Below are positions 16,204-22,804 of a DNA stretch of 36,906 nucleotides, piece by piece. A program made the position numbers and the translations under genes. This DNA is from an uncultured Acidimicrobiales bacterium (GTDB taxonomy: Bacteria; Actinomycetota; Acidimicrobiia; Acidimicrobiales; SZUA-35). Positions within the stretch are counted from its first letter, which is position 1. Every line of letters starts with the position of its first letter. Where the stretch lies: assembly GCA_937922045.1 (NCBI GenBank), contig CAKZXA010000074.1, forward strand, positions 1-36,906. The letters are read 5' to 3'. The notes under the pieces are model-generated. The model did not search any database, was not told the DNA's origin, and worked only from the letters and a program-made list of their open reading frames with translations.

Positions 16204-16227
16204 ATCCTGAGGACGTTGTTCAGCCGG

Positions 16228-16281
16228 GGGTCTCCTTGAGAATGAGCGTGCTTAGTCATTCACAACTCAAGGAGACTCGTG
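16228..16281 (+). promoter_or_regulatory. Hairpin that would mask a Shine-Dalgarno
   Basis: GTCTCCTTGAG (16230-16240) and CTCAAGGAGAC (16266-16276) are a perfect 11-bp inverted repeat with a 25-base loop, extendable by a G-T and a G-C pair. The right arm contains the ribosome-binding site AAGGAG for the GTG at 16279. In RNA the hairpin would hide that site. No T-run follows, so a terminator is less likely. Confidence 0.5.
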
Positions 16282-16616
16282 AACCTTCACGGTATTCAGA
16301 TGACGTGTGGGCGATGTTGAGCGATGCGAGAGCGGATAACGCTGTCAAGAATTCGCTTACGCCTGACGACGCTGCCGGTGTAATCAAGGAATTCGACGGA
16401 ATTGAAATATTGAGGCCTGACGGAACACCATTCAACCACCTGCGTGAGGCAGGTGAAGCGTTCACCGCTGTTCGTAATCAGGCCGATCGGATTGAGCAGA
16501 TGATTCTCGGCCGTGGGGATCTTACGGGGAGGGAGATCGAAATCTTGCGGCGGAAGGCAGACGAGTTGGCAGATATTCTTGTGACTTATTCTGACAAGAC
16601 GGGATACTCGGGGCCA
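16279..16616 (+). pseudogene. Orphan toxin tip (resembles polymorphic toxin type 28), 5' frame unclear
   Basis: The frame through 16314-16616 encodes a HINT-less domain: KNSLTPDDAAGVIKEFDGIE, then LRPDGTPFNHLREAGEAF, then a helical pair with LTGREIEILRRKADELADIL, ending near KTGYSGP. The D-G-x-P-F-x-H-L-R-E core followed by two helices resembles, from memory, the type 28 (Ntox28) domain. The strong Shine-Dalgarno at 16269-16274 serves a GTG at 16279 whose frame stops after 13 codons; the toxin frame is entered at ATG 16314, overlapping that short leader. So this is either a leader-coupled start or a frameshifted, silent cassette. Displaced tips like this are typical of polymorphic toxin loci. 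Confidence 0.5.
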
Positions 16617-17122
16617 ATGATTCATGACGACCAGGATTTCCAGCGCGAGTACGAGGAGGCGTTGAGGGGTCATTGGACGTTGCTTGACGGTTGGATTCTC
16701 AACGTTGGCAAGAACCAGCAGTTTCAGTTTGAGCCTGAGGTGCGTGAATTCTTGGTTCATGAGCGGCCGGAGTTGAGGGCTCAGGCGATCCGGACGTTAG
16801 GTGCTCGTTGGGGGTTGGCGAGCTTTCGTGGTGAGTGTGAGAAGTTGTTTGCGGCCCCTCCGGATCATCCGGAAGTGTGGGCCGCTGCGTGTCCAGCTGG
16901 GGGGAGTACAATCGTGGGTCTGGTGACGTAGAGCTTGGGTTGGAGTTGCTGAGTCTGGTTCGGCGCGGTGATGTAGCGTTGCGGGTCCGAAAGGTAGCAC
17001 TCTTCGAGCTTGGATTTGTGTTGGATGGCCGGCCGAATGTGCTCGCGCCTGGTGCGTTGTCGAGGGTGGAGTTGAAGGACGATGTGAACCGCCCCGGGAG
17101 TGAGGACTGCTCCACTCTGTGA
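16617..17122 (+). pseudogene. HEAT-like immunity protein, frame broken at a G6 run
   Basis: From the ATG at 16617 the product begins MIHDDQDFQREYEEALRG and has helical repeats (PELRAQAIRTLGARWGLASF, then CEKLFAAPPDHPEVWAAA). The frame is contiguous with the orphan toxin tip before it. At the G6 run (16899-16904) it goes out of frame and stops at 16931. One extra G would give GEYNRGSGDVELGLELLSLV and then RRGDVALRVRKVALFELGF, a natural continuation ending at 17122 and making about 168 residues, a normal size. It may be a phase-variable gene, a pseudogene or a sequencing indel. HEAT-type immunity proteins are known in toxin arrays; this assignment is by appearance only. Confidence 0.55.
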
Positions 17123-17129
17123 GAGGATG

Positions 17130-17368
17130 GAGTTGTGTCAGCTGAGAAGAGACCTGGGGTGCCGGTATCTTGGCCTCCGACAAAACGTGCTCGGATGAAG
17201 CTCTGGAGAAAGAGAGCTGGGAGCTGAATCGGCCGTATGACTCTTTGAAGGTGGTTTCGGCTTTTTCGGAGCGGAACTCGACCGCCAGTCCAAGACGTAG
17301 CGGCGTTCATTGATAGACACCGCGACAGGTTCGGGGTCGAGTCGATCTGTCCTACTGAACACCGTTAA
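17130..17368 (+). mobile_element. Degenerate IS3-family remnant (orfA 3' part and orfB 5' part)
   Basis: In one frame 17196-17256 encodes EALEKESWELNRPYDSLKVV, matching the coiled-coil end of IS3-type OrfA (family form LEKENRELRRANEILKAASAFF). After a one-base shift the reading continues with FGAELDRQSKT and TAG at 17298-17300. From 17291 to 17368 another frame gives DVAAFIDRHRDRFGVESIC, the start of OrfB (family form FIDEHRERFGVEPIC), ending in TAA. The OrfA end and OrfB start overlap in the natural arrangement. Several frameshifts and the absence of the DDE domain show it is dead. Terminal inverted repeats were not found. Confidence 0.7.
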
Positions 17369-17369
17369 C

Positions 17370-17456
17370 ATGACCGATGACTTCCTGCTTGAGCTGGCTA
17401 GCCGCCTTGAGGCGGAAGATCTGTCTGGTCGTGTCGTCATTCTATTGGAGCCATAG
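17370..17456 (+). CDS. Very short ORF coupled to the pentapeptide gene
   Basis: An ATG at 17370 opens 28 codons, beginning MTDDFLLELASRLEAEDLSG and ending VVILLEP, with stop TAG at 17454-17456 overlapping the next GTG (TAGTG). It looks like the end of an acidic helical protein or a small leader coupled to the following gene. No clear Shine-Dalgarno. It may be a remnant of an earlier immunity gene cut by the IS3 element. Confidence 0.3.
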   Translation: MTDDFLLELASRLEAEDLSGRVVILLEP

Positions 17457-18058
17457 TGGACTCTCTACCTTCAGAAGTCGATGCTCTTGTTGGGCGTCTC
17501 CGCGCTCATCATGAATCAGTCAGTGAGGCCCTCAGGTCGACGGCGTTCAACGATATCGAGCTGCTCAGAGTCCATGACCACAGATATGCCGGATTGGACC
17601 TTGCTACTTGGGAAATCCCCATAAGTCGCGTGTCGTTCGAATCCTGCTGGTTTGAAGAGTCGTCATTTCCACGGTCGGCGGATGGTTCGTCGTTGAGATC
17701 GTGCCGTGCCATAGCCTCTAGTTTCACAAAGACCTCTTTCAATGGAGGAGAGTTGGAAGATGTCGAATTTCAGTCTTGTGGTCTTGTTCGAAGCTCTTTC
17801 GTTGGCGCGAGCTTGACTAATGTTCGGTTTGTCGGGTGCGATCTGAGGCGCTCTGTTTTCTCGCGCTCCCGGTTGAAGAACGTTGAGTTTGTCGATTGCT
17901 ATATTGATGGAATTTCTTTGGTGTCTGTGGAACGTTTTGAAGAGGTGGGGGTTTCGAACCTTTTGGATCTGAATGGGCGCCTGCTCGTAGGAGCCGATGA
18001 CCAGTCCGAGGGTCAGATCCGCGGATTGTTTGATGGCTTTGATATCAAGCTCGTGTAG
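17456..18058 (+). CDS. Pentapeptide-repeat protein in the immunity array
   Basis: This 200-residue soluble protein starts with GTG at 17456. After an N-terminal helix (about residues 1-30) come irregular pentapeptide repeats of the A/C/S-x-F/L-x-x type: ISRVSFESCWFEESSF, then IASSFTKTSFNGGELEDVEF, then SCGLVRSSFVGASLTNVRF, then CDLRRSVFSRSRLKNVEF. These build a right-handed quadrilateral beta-helix (about residues 50-160). Pentapeptide proteins sometimes give immunity to toxins or mimic DNA; position in a toxin array suggests an immunity-like role, but this is inferred. G+C is lower than in the flanking Tad genes. Confidence 0.75.
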   Translation: MDSLPSEVDALVGRLRAHHESVSEALRSTAFNDIELLRVHDHRYAGLDLATWEIPISRVSFESCWFEESSFPRSADGSSLRSCRAIASSFTKTSFNGGELEDVEFQSCGLVRSSFVGASLTNVRFVGCDLRRSVFSRSRLKNVEFVDCYIDGISLVSVERFEEVGVSNLLDLNGRLLVGADDQSEGQIRGLFDGFDIKLV

Positions 18059-18222
18059 AACGATAGATCCTCACCGATTGACCCTATCGATCACAGCAGT
18101 ACCCGAGAACCTCTCTGGGTCGTGTGTTAATCGTGTAAGCAACTGCTTTCGGATCATGGGCTGACCGCCGGGATAGGTTAGTCAGAACCGTCGGATGACC
18201 AAGATCAAAGCAAGGTAAGAGG

Positions 18223-18936
18223 ATGTGGTATTCGGTTGATTCAGGTCTGCCCGTGAGGGTTTCGTTCAATCTCAATCTCGGTCCTTTTGAACCGATTCAT
18301 GAAACCCAGATAGCGACCCATGCTGCCGACGTCAACGAGCTAAAGAAGCTACTTAGGCATCTCACAATATACGTAGACAGTTTGGGTGTAGATTTTGACG
18401 GGTCAATCTCCATAGAGCTCTATGGAGAGGAGCTTTTAGGGCCGGACTATTGGATCGAGTTTGTGAATGGCCGCCAAATCGGGAACCTTATGCTGTCGGG
18501 GCTGGACGGGCTGTTATTGAACAATACTGAACGTTCGCGGTTTGAGGTGATTCGTGAGGGGGAAGATGTGTGGTACACGCTTACCGTGCTGCAAGAGGTC
18601 GTTAGGCGGGCTACGTTTCCCTTCCGGGCCTTTGTGGAGGAATGGCGACTCATGCAGCTTCGGATGGATCGCTTGGCCTATGAACTTGGCGACAGGTATC
18701 GGGGCCTTGAGGGCGACGGTCAGGGTCGGCTTCGGATGAAGCCTGATCACTGGTTTCTTCACCCGGTGTCGGAGTCGTTCCGGACCGAAGCTCATTCGCG
18801 AGAGGCGGAGGCAACGCTGGTTCGACCTTTGGTAGAGGTCCTCAGCGATCCGCGTGGTGGGCGACCCCCCCCCTTTGAGCGTCCGCGATTTGCGGTGTCT
18901 TGTAGATGTTGCGGATGGTTCGGGGTCTCGTGGTGA
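18223..18936 (+). CDS. Immunity-array protein of unknown family, C-terminus set by a C9 run
   Basis: This 237-residue frame starts at the ATG at 18223 with GTAAGAGG just before it. It begins MWYSVDSGLPVRVSFNLNLG and is beta-rich in the first half, helical in the second (VLQEVVRRATFPFRAFVEEW, then LMQLRMDRLAYELGD). No signal peptide. At 18865-18873 there is a run of nine C. With nine the tail is Cys/Trp-rich and unlikely (RFAVSCRCCGWFGVSW); with eight it would read PLSVRDLRCLVDVADGSGSR and end GETGL, which is more protein-like. The gene may therefore be phase-variable or carry an indel. No family recognised. Confidence 0.6.
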   Translation: MWYSVDSGLPVRVSFNLNLGPFEPIHETQIATHAADVNELKKLLRHLTIYVDSLGVDFDGSISIELYGEELLGPDYWIEFVNGRQIGNLMLSGLDGLLLNNTERSRFEVIREGEDVWYTLTVLQEVVRRATFPFRAFVEEWRLMQLRMDRLAYELGDRYRGLEGDGQGRLRMKPDHWFLHPVSESFRTEAHSREAEATLVRPLVEVLSDPRGGRPPPFERPRFAVSCRCCGWFGVSW

Positions 18937-19158
18937 GACGGGCCTGTAGATAGGTTTGTGTAAATCGGGGTGGTCCTGACGGTCCGCGTGCTGAGCGCAT
19001 GGGCTGGGAAGGATCCATTCTGTGACCATTCATGAAAGGGTCATCGGTTTGACCTATGAATTGCATTAGGTCCGAAGGGAAGCGGCCGAGAGAAAGGGCC
19101 ACACTTCAGTTTTCCTGGGTGCCAAAGCGTAGTCGATCAACATTGTTTAGAGGATTGG

Positions 19159-19650
19159 ATGTCGGTAGAAGACTTTTTTCGGAGTGAGTTCAGCCTCCTA
19201 TTCGAGGGTGATGACCGCGCCTACATCGCTTCGGGTATCGAGTCTGGGGCGGTGGTGCCGATATCTGGATCTACAGAGGAGCCTTTTCGGTATCTAGATG
19301 CGCTCCCCCACACTTCTCGATTATTGTGGGAGGATATCCCACATATCGGGTTGTCTGTACCGGCCGATACGAACGGCGTTGCGCTCGACTGCAAAATTGA
19401 TATGGCTCGCTCGATCGGAGGCTACTTCGGTATTCTTGAGTCTCAGGGGATTTTGTTCGAAGACATGTTCTCGGACTTTGCTCTCAAGATAGCATTGGGT
19501 GATGTGCTAGCGCTTAGCCCGAACTTCTTTGAGAGTGCTGGCCACAAGTACTTACTTGGTGTAGATAGGTCGTGGTTGTTCAATTTTACGATGGAAGAAC
19601 AGTTTTACTTCTCTAATCGGCTTGAAGAACTTCAGAAGATCGAGGAGTAG
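19159..19650 (+). CDS. Immunity-array protein of unknown family
   Basis: This 163-residue soluble, acidic protein starts at the ATG at 19159, preceded by AGAGGA at seven bases. It begins MSVEDFFRSEFSLLFEGDDR, has a central predicted alpha/beta part (ALDCKIDMARSIGGYFGILE) and ends in an acidic helix FSNRLEELQKIEE. There is no signal or membrane segment. The low G+C, the size and the position among similar single genes on one strand fit an immunity protein. Its stop codon lies inside the first copy of the 78-bp repeat. I do not recognise the family. Confidence 0.6.
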   Translation: MSVEDFFRSEFSLLFEGDDRAYIASGIESGAVVPISGSTEEPFRYLDALPHTSRLLWEDIPHIGLSVPADTNGVALDCKIDMARSIGGYFGILESQGILFEDMFSDFALKIALGDVLALSPNFFESAGHKYLLGVDRSWLFNFTMEEQFYFSNRLEELQKIEE

Positions 19651-19723
19651 GAGATCTCACGCTTTCGTGATGGAGATGACCTGATGACATGGACCGGGAT
19701 GACACGAAGCGCCCTATTTCTGG
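19646..19723. repeat. Direct repeat copy A (78 bp)
   Basis: This copy matches 20881-20959 with four mismatches and one single-base indel. It begins AGTAGGAGATCTCACG and contains CACG-CTTT-CGTG, a small hairpin. Both copies could encode LMTWT..TRSALFL in the same relative frame. The M-T-W-T-E-I-T-R start recalls IS5-type transposase N-termini, but nothing after it fits, so that link is weak. Confidence 0.8.
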
Positions 19724-19757
19724 TGGACACGGGTGTTGTTTACCACCCCCGTTTAGG

Positions 19758-19966
19758 ATGGCTAAGGTGCAGATGTGGGTCAATGTTGCGGACAACATAC
19801 TTGAGACGGCTACCCTCCATCGCTATGATGAGACCTGAGCCGTCTGGCCTTGCAGTCGAGGCACTCTCGGAGCGATTTCGTGAATGAGGTAGTTGCCGCG
19901 TTGGAGGTGATTGGCGACAGCCTTGCCACGAGAGCGGGACATCTAGCAAAAAGCAGCATCCGTTAG
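19758..19966 (+). pseudogene. Degenerate small helical protein gene
   Basis: Three consecutive frames each hold one protein-like piece: ATG at 19758 gives MAKVQMWVNVADNILETATL with HRYDET and a stop; next PSGLAVEALSERFRE; next VNEVVAALEVIGDSLATRAG followed by HLAKSSIR and TAG at 19964-19966. Joined, they would be a helical protein of about 70 residues, of a size seen for WXG100/EspC-like secreted helical hairpins, but that resemblance is loose. Two frameshifts make it a likely pseudogene. Confidence 0.3.
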
Positions 19967-19979
19967 AATAGTGTCGTAG

Positions 19980-20296
19980 ATGCTTGATTTTTTTCAGTCG
20001 GTTCGTTTGATCCATGGCCCGAAGACCTCCCGGCAGAACGGGTTGCTCTTGGTTCTGTGACGCTGGAGGAGTTCGAGGATGCTCGACCTCATTTAGAGGA
20101 ATGCTTCGCCCTAGTTGGCGTAGAGGTGTCTTTCTTCTCGGATTGGATCGTGCCTCCCGATTCTCAGCGACAAGTGATCGGTTGTATTCGGCCTTTGTTG
20201 CAGTCAGATTGTGCTGGACCGTTGCCTGGGATAGCAAAGATCTTGGCGTTTTTGGTTGCTGCTGAAGGTCGTAGTCTTCTTGCGGTCTGTGACTAA
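19980..20296 (+). pseudogene. Immunity-like gene out of frame at a T7 run next to its start
   Basis: The ATG at 19980 reads MLDFFQS through a T7 run (19988-19994) and soon stops. With one more T it would read MLDFFSVGSFDPWPEDLPAE and join the long frame that follows (VALGSVTLEEFEDARPHLEE, then CFALVGVEVSFFSDWIVPP, then IRPLLQSDCAGPLPGIAKIL), ending with TAA at 20294-20296, about 106 residues. The downstream frame alone has a later GTG start at 20057. The product is soluble and acidic and resembles other small immunity proteins in size. Function unknown. Confidence 0.5.
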
Positions 20297-20465
20297 CAGG
20301 GCGAGTTTAAGGGGGTCACGGTCACAGCCTGTGAGTTGATGGGTCCACCGGTCAGAGCGTGATGGCAGACATGATGCTTGTTGTCTACACAGGTTCCCCG
20401 ACAAGCGTGGGTTAATCTCGACCGCTTATCCAATCAATGTCACCCCAAACCCACAAACGTCAGGA

Positions 20466-20786
20466 ATGCGAAGTGTGACGCTATCAACCGAGGATTATCG
20501 AAGGCTTGAGTTTCAGTTTAGGTCAGTTATTGAAGCGTTGCATTCAGGCCTAGGGGCTAAGTCGTTGAGTGGTGTCGAACACTACTTGAGCCACAGCGAG
20601 ATAGAGATAGCCTTCGAGATCTTTTGTCTGAATCTCTTTGAGCAGGGTGTCGAGGTAGGTCATGAGCTTGCGTCTGTCATTGTTGACGTGGGCCGCAGTC
20701 TTGGACTTGAGCAAGAGAGTATCTATGATCCGAACTTCTGGGCTCGTTTGTGTGCTTGGTCAGAGAGGCAATCTGAATCAAGCTAG
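20466..20786 (+). CDS. Small immunity-like protein (MafI-like pattern)
   Basis: This 106-residue all-helical soluble protein starts at ATG 20466, or more likely at the GTG at 20475, since AGGA at 20462-20465 fits the latter's spacing. The core VEHYLSHSEIEIAFEIFCLN and LFEQGVEVGHELASVIVDVG resembles, from memory, MafI-type immunity proteins, which have a helix with H-x-E followed by A-x-E and a second helix ending in a Leu/Gly turn. It is the last intact gene of the array, 94 bp before repeat copy B. Confidence 0.55.
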   Translation: MRSVTLSTEDYRRLEFQFRSVIEALHSGLGAKSLSGVEHYLSHSEIEIAFEIFCLNLFEQGVEVGHELASVIVDVGRSLGLEQESIYDPNFWARLCAWSERQSESS

Positions 20787-20880
20787 CTAGTACTACAGCC
20801 GGATGGCCTGTGTCACAGTTCACGATTACTTGGCCGAGTGCTGCACGAGTTGAGAACTATCTCGCTATAGCTTTCAGGAG

Positions 20881-20959
20881 AGTAGGAGATCTCACGCTTT
20901 CGTGCTTGGAGATGACCTGATGACATGGACCGAGATCACACGAAGCGCCCTGTTTCTGG
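20881..20959. repeat. Direct repeat copy B (79 bp)
   Basis: This second copy of the element at 19646-19723 lies about 1.2 kb further on in the same orientation. From 20922 the plus strand can be read as MTWTEITRSALFLEETLFAR and on to TAG near 21048, 42 codons, with GGAG about ten bases upstream. The two copies bracket the interval holding the degenerate gene, the T7 gene and the MafI-like gene, suggesting one inserted or duplicated cassette. Stretch 20787-20880 holds nothing else I can see. Confidence 0.8.
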
Positions 20960-21059
20960 AGGAGACATTGTTTGCTCGTGTCGGGATTCGGGAACCGTCG
21001 AAACGTCAGCAACGCGACGAAGAGTTGAAGATCGCTTCCTACGCCTAGCTGAGCGGCTG

Positions 21060-21926
21060 CTACAGCTCCAGAAGCTGGGCGACGGCGGGGTAGGCGAGAA
21101 ACAGAACCCAGGCCACCGTCATCAGGCCGAGCGGTACACCCATCGAAGCACTCTTTGATTCCGCTGCCGCCCGTCGCTGGACCAGCAGGTTGGCACGGGA
21201 CGACTCCGCCCGAGAAGAGAGCGTATCGGAAACCTGAGCACCGGAGGTGCCGACTAAGCCAAGCGTGGCCGAAAGCTCGACCAGAGCCGGGATCGACAGG
21301 CGTTGCCCGAGCCGTTCGAGCGCGGTCCAAGGGCCCTGACGCAGGAATTCCGCTTCGTCCACGGCTCGGGTCAACGCCTCGATAACCCAACCCTCGCCCA
21401 AGCTCAATGTCTGACGCACCGCCGTGTTGAGACCGCTGCCGCCCTCCATGCTGATCGCCATGAGACTGAGCACCGAAACCAATGTTTCCTCGAACTCTGC
21501 CCGGGCGTGACGGGCCTTGCGCGTCAACTCACTGTCGACCAGTAAGTAGCCCAGCGGTTGGCCAAGAAGAAGCGAGAGAATGATTGTCAGCGGCCCGGCG
21601 CTTGATATGAGCCAGAAGAAGCCGAACAGCAACACCGCGGCACCCACCGTCCCCTTTAAGACTTCGATGGCGTGGTCGCGCTCGGTGCGGCCAACCAGCT
21701 CCAGGTTGGCCAGGAACTCTTCCTTGTTGGCCCCGTGCAACGAGACGAGCACACCGTTCAGCCGATTGAACCGAGCATCCAGCCCCGATAACTGATCGAC
21801 ATCATCGATCGAGGCGTGATACTCGAGCAGCTCTGCCAAGTCGGGTCTCGTCGGCACCACGCCTCGGGCCGCGACGACCAGGCCTGCAACGGCGAGCATC
21901 ACAAAGGCAACAATAAGGGCGGTCAC
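21060..21926 (-). CDS. tadC: TadC-like type II secretion F-family protein
   Basis: This 288-residue inner-membrane protein starts with GTG at 21926, overlapping the TadB stop (GTGA at 21923-21926). Longer in-frame extensions lie inside tadB. Hydrophobic segments are at the N-terminus (ALIVAFVMLAVAGLVVAA), in the middle (GAAVLLFGFFWLISSAGPLTIILSL) and at the C-terminus (LGLMTVAWVLFLAYP). The F-domain core SVLSLMAISMEGGSGLNTAVRQ and later GTSGAQVSDTLSSRAESSR is typical of TadB/TadC. It forms the platform of the Tad machine with TadB and is the last gene of this arm, converging on the toxin array. Confidence 0.9.
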   Translation of the reverse strand: MTALIVAFVMLAVAGLVVAARGVVPTRPDLAELLEYHASIDDVDQLSGLDARFNRLNGVLVSLHGANKEEFLANLELVGRTERDHAIEVLKGTVGAAVLLFGFFWLISSAGPLTIILSLLLGQPLGYLLVDSELTRKARHARAEFEETLVSVLSLMAISMEGGSGLNTAVRQTLSLGEGWVIEALTRAVDEAEFLRQGPWTALERLGQRLSIPALVELSATLGLVGTSGAQVSDTLSSRAESSRANLLVQRRAAAESKSASMGVPLGLMTVAWVLFLAYPAVAQLLEL

Positions 21927-22804
21927 GAGACGAACTCGTCGCGTAGCTGATTCTCGAACTCGACCCGACGGAAGACGCGCTGGGGTGGGTCCGCCTTGCC
22001 GAGACGATAGAGCAGCACGCCCGCAAGCGCGAACAAGCCGCAAATCACCAATAAGGCAACCTGCCCGCCAAGGGTGTCAAAGGGCCGCAACGAATCCCGA
22101 CGCAGCAAGATCATGCCGATCATGATCGACCCGATAACAGCCACCGCGAGCTTGGACTGGGTTCGGACCTCGGTTCTCCCCGCCTCCACCTGTTGGAGCA
22201 TCGTGGCGTAGTCTCGGGCGTTCTTGGCTACCGCAGCCAGAATCCCTTGCAGGCTGCCGGCCTGTTTCGTCAAGGCCAGACTGAGCGCTGCAACGATCAT
22301 GTCCGCCGCCGGGTTGGCGATGTCAGCGGCGAACCGCTGCAAAGCCACACCGGTGCCTTCCGTGCGCATGCGGTTGAGAAGCTGATCCACTTCAGGCTCG
22401 ATGGCCTTCGGAGCGATCCGACCGGAGATGGTGAGCGCCTCGGTGATTCCGGCTGAGGCGGCCATCGTGTCCTTCAACGATTCGATCCAGGTTGCCAGAG
22501 CGGTTGTCTGAGCGAGTTCGTGGGCCTTACGCTTTGCCTCCTTGCGACTGCTCAACCATGCGAACCCTGCGCCGAAACCGAACAGGGCGGCAACGGGCCA
22601 ACCGGTGAACAAGAACACGGTCACGGCGATGACGAAGGCCGTCACGATGCGGATTACCATCTCGCCGGTGGCGTCGGACCCGGTTGTCGCTGCCCTCGGT
22701 GCCTTGGCCTTCCACGGACCGAATAGCCCCCAGAGCGTCAAGAACAGCCCTCCGACGAGGCCGACGACGACCGCGGCGACAGCAATGGCTTGACCGCTAC
22801 CCAC
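21923..22804 (-). CDS. tadB: TadB-like type II secretion F-family protein
   Basis: This 293-residue inner-membrane protein starts with GTG at 22804 after GGTGGAG, overlapping the end of the CpaF gene by eight bases. N-terminal hydrophobic helices (AIAVAAVVVGLVGGLFLTLW and then FVIAVTVFLFTGWPVAALFG) precede the F domain with ATWIESLKDTMAASAGITEA, and MIVAALSLALTKQAGSLQGI and LQQVEAGRTEVRTQSKLAVA follow. The C-terminal helices close it (VALLVICGLFALAGVLLYRL). It is the platform partner of TadC. All gene boundaries in this arm overlap or nearly so, indicating one operon. Confidence 0.9.
   Translation of the reverse strand: MGSGQAIAVAAVVVGLVGGLFLTLWGLFGPWKAKAPRAATTGSDATGEMVIRIVTAFVIAVTVFLFTGWPVAALFGFGAGFAWLSSRKEAKRKAHELAQTTALATWIESLKDTMAASAGITEALTISGRIAPKAIEPEVDQLLNRMRTEGTGVALQRFAADIANPAADMIVAALSLALTKQAGSLQGILAAVAKNARDYATMLQQVEAGRTEVRTQSKLAVAVIGSIMIGMILLRRDSLRPFDTLGGQVALLVICGLFALAGVLLYRLGKADPPQRVFRRVEFENQLRDEFVS

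Noticed and set aside
18950-19150. Possible regulatory inverted repeats in the gap between immunity genes
   Set aside because: Only short imperfect matches; not better than chance by eye.
20881-21050. IS5-type transposase start (MTWTEITR) in the repeat
   Set aside because: Only eight residues resemble the family; what follows does not, in either copy, so a transposase call is not supported.
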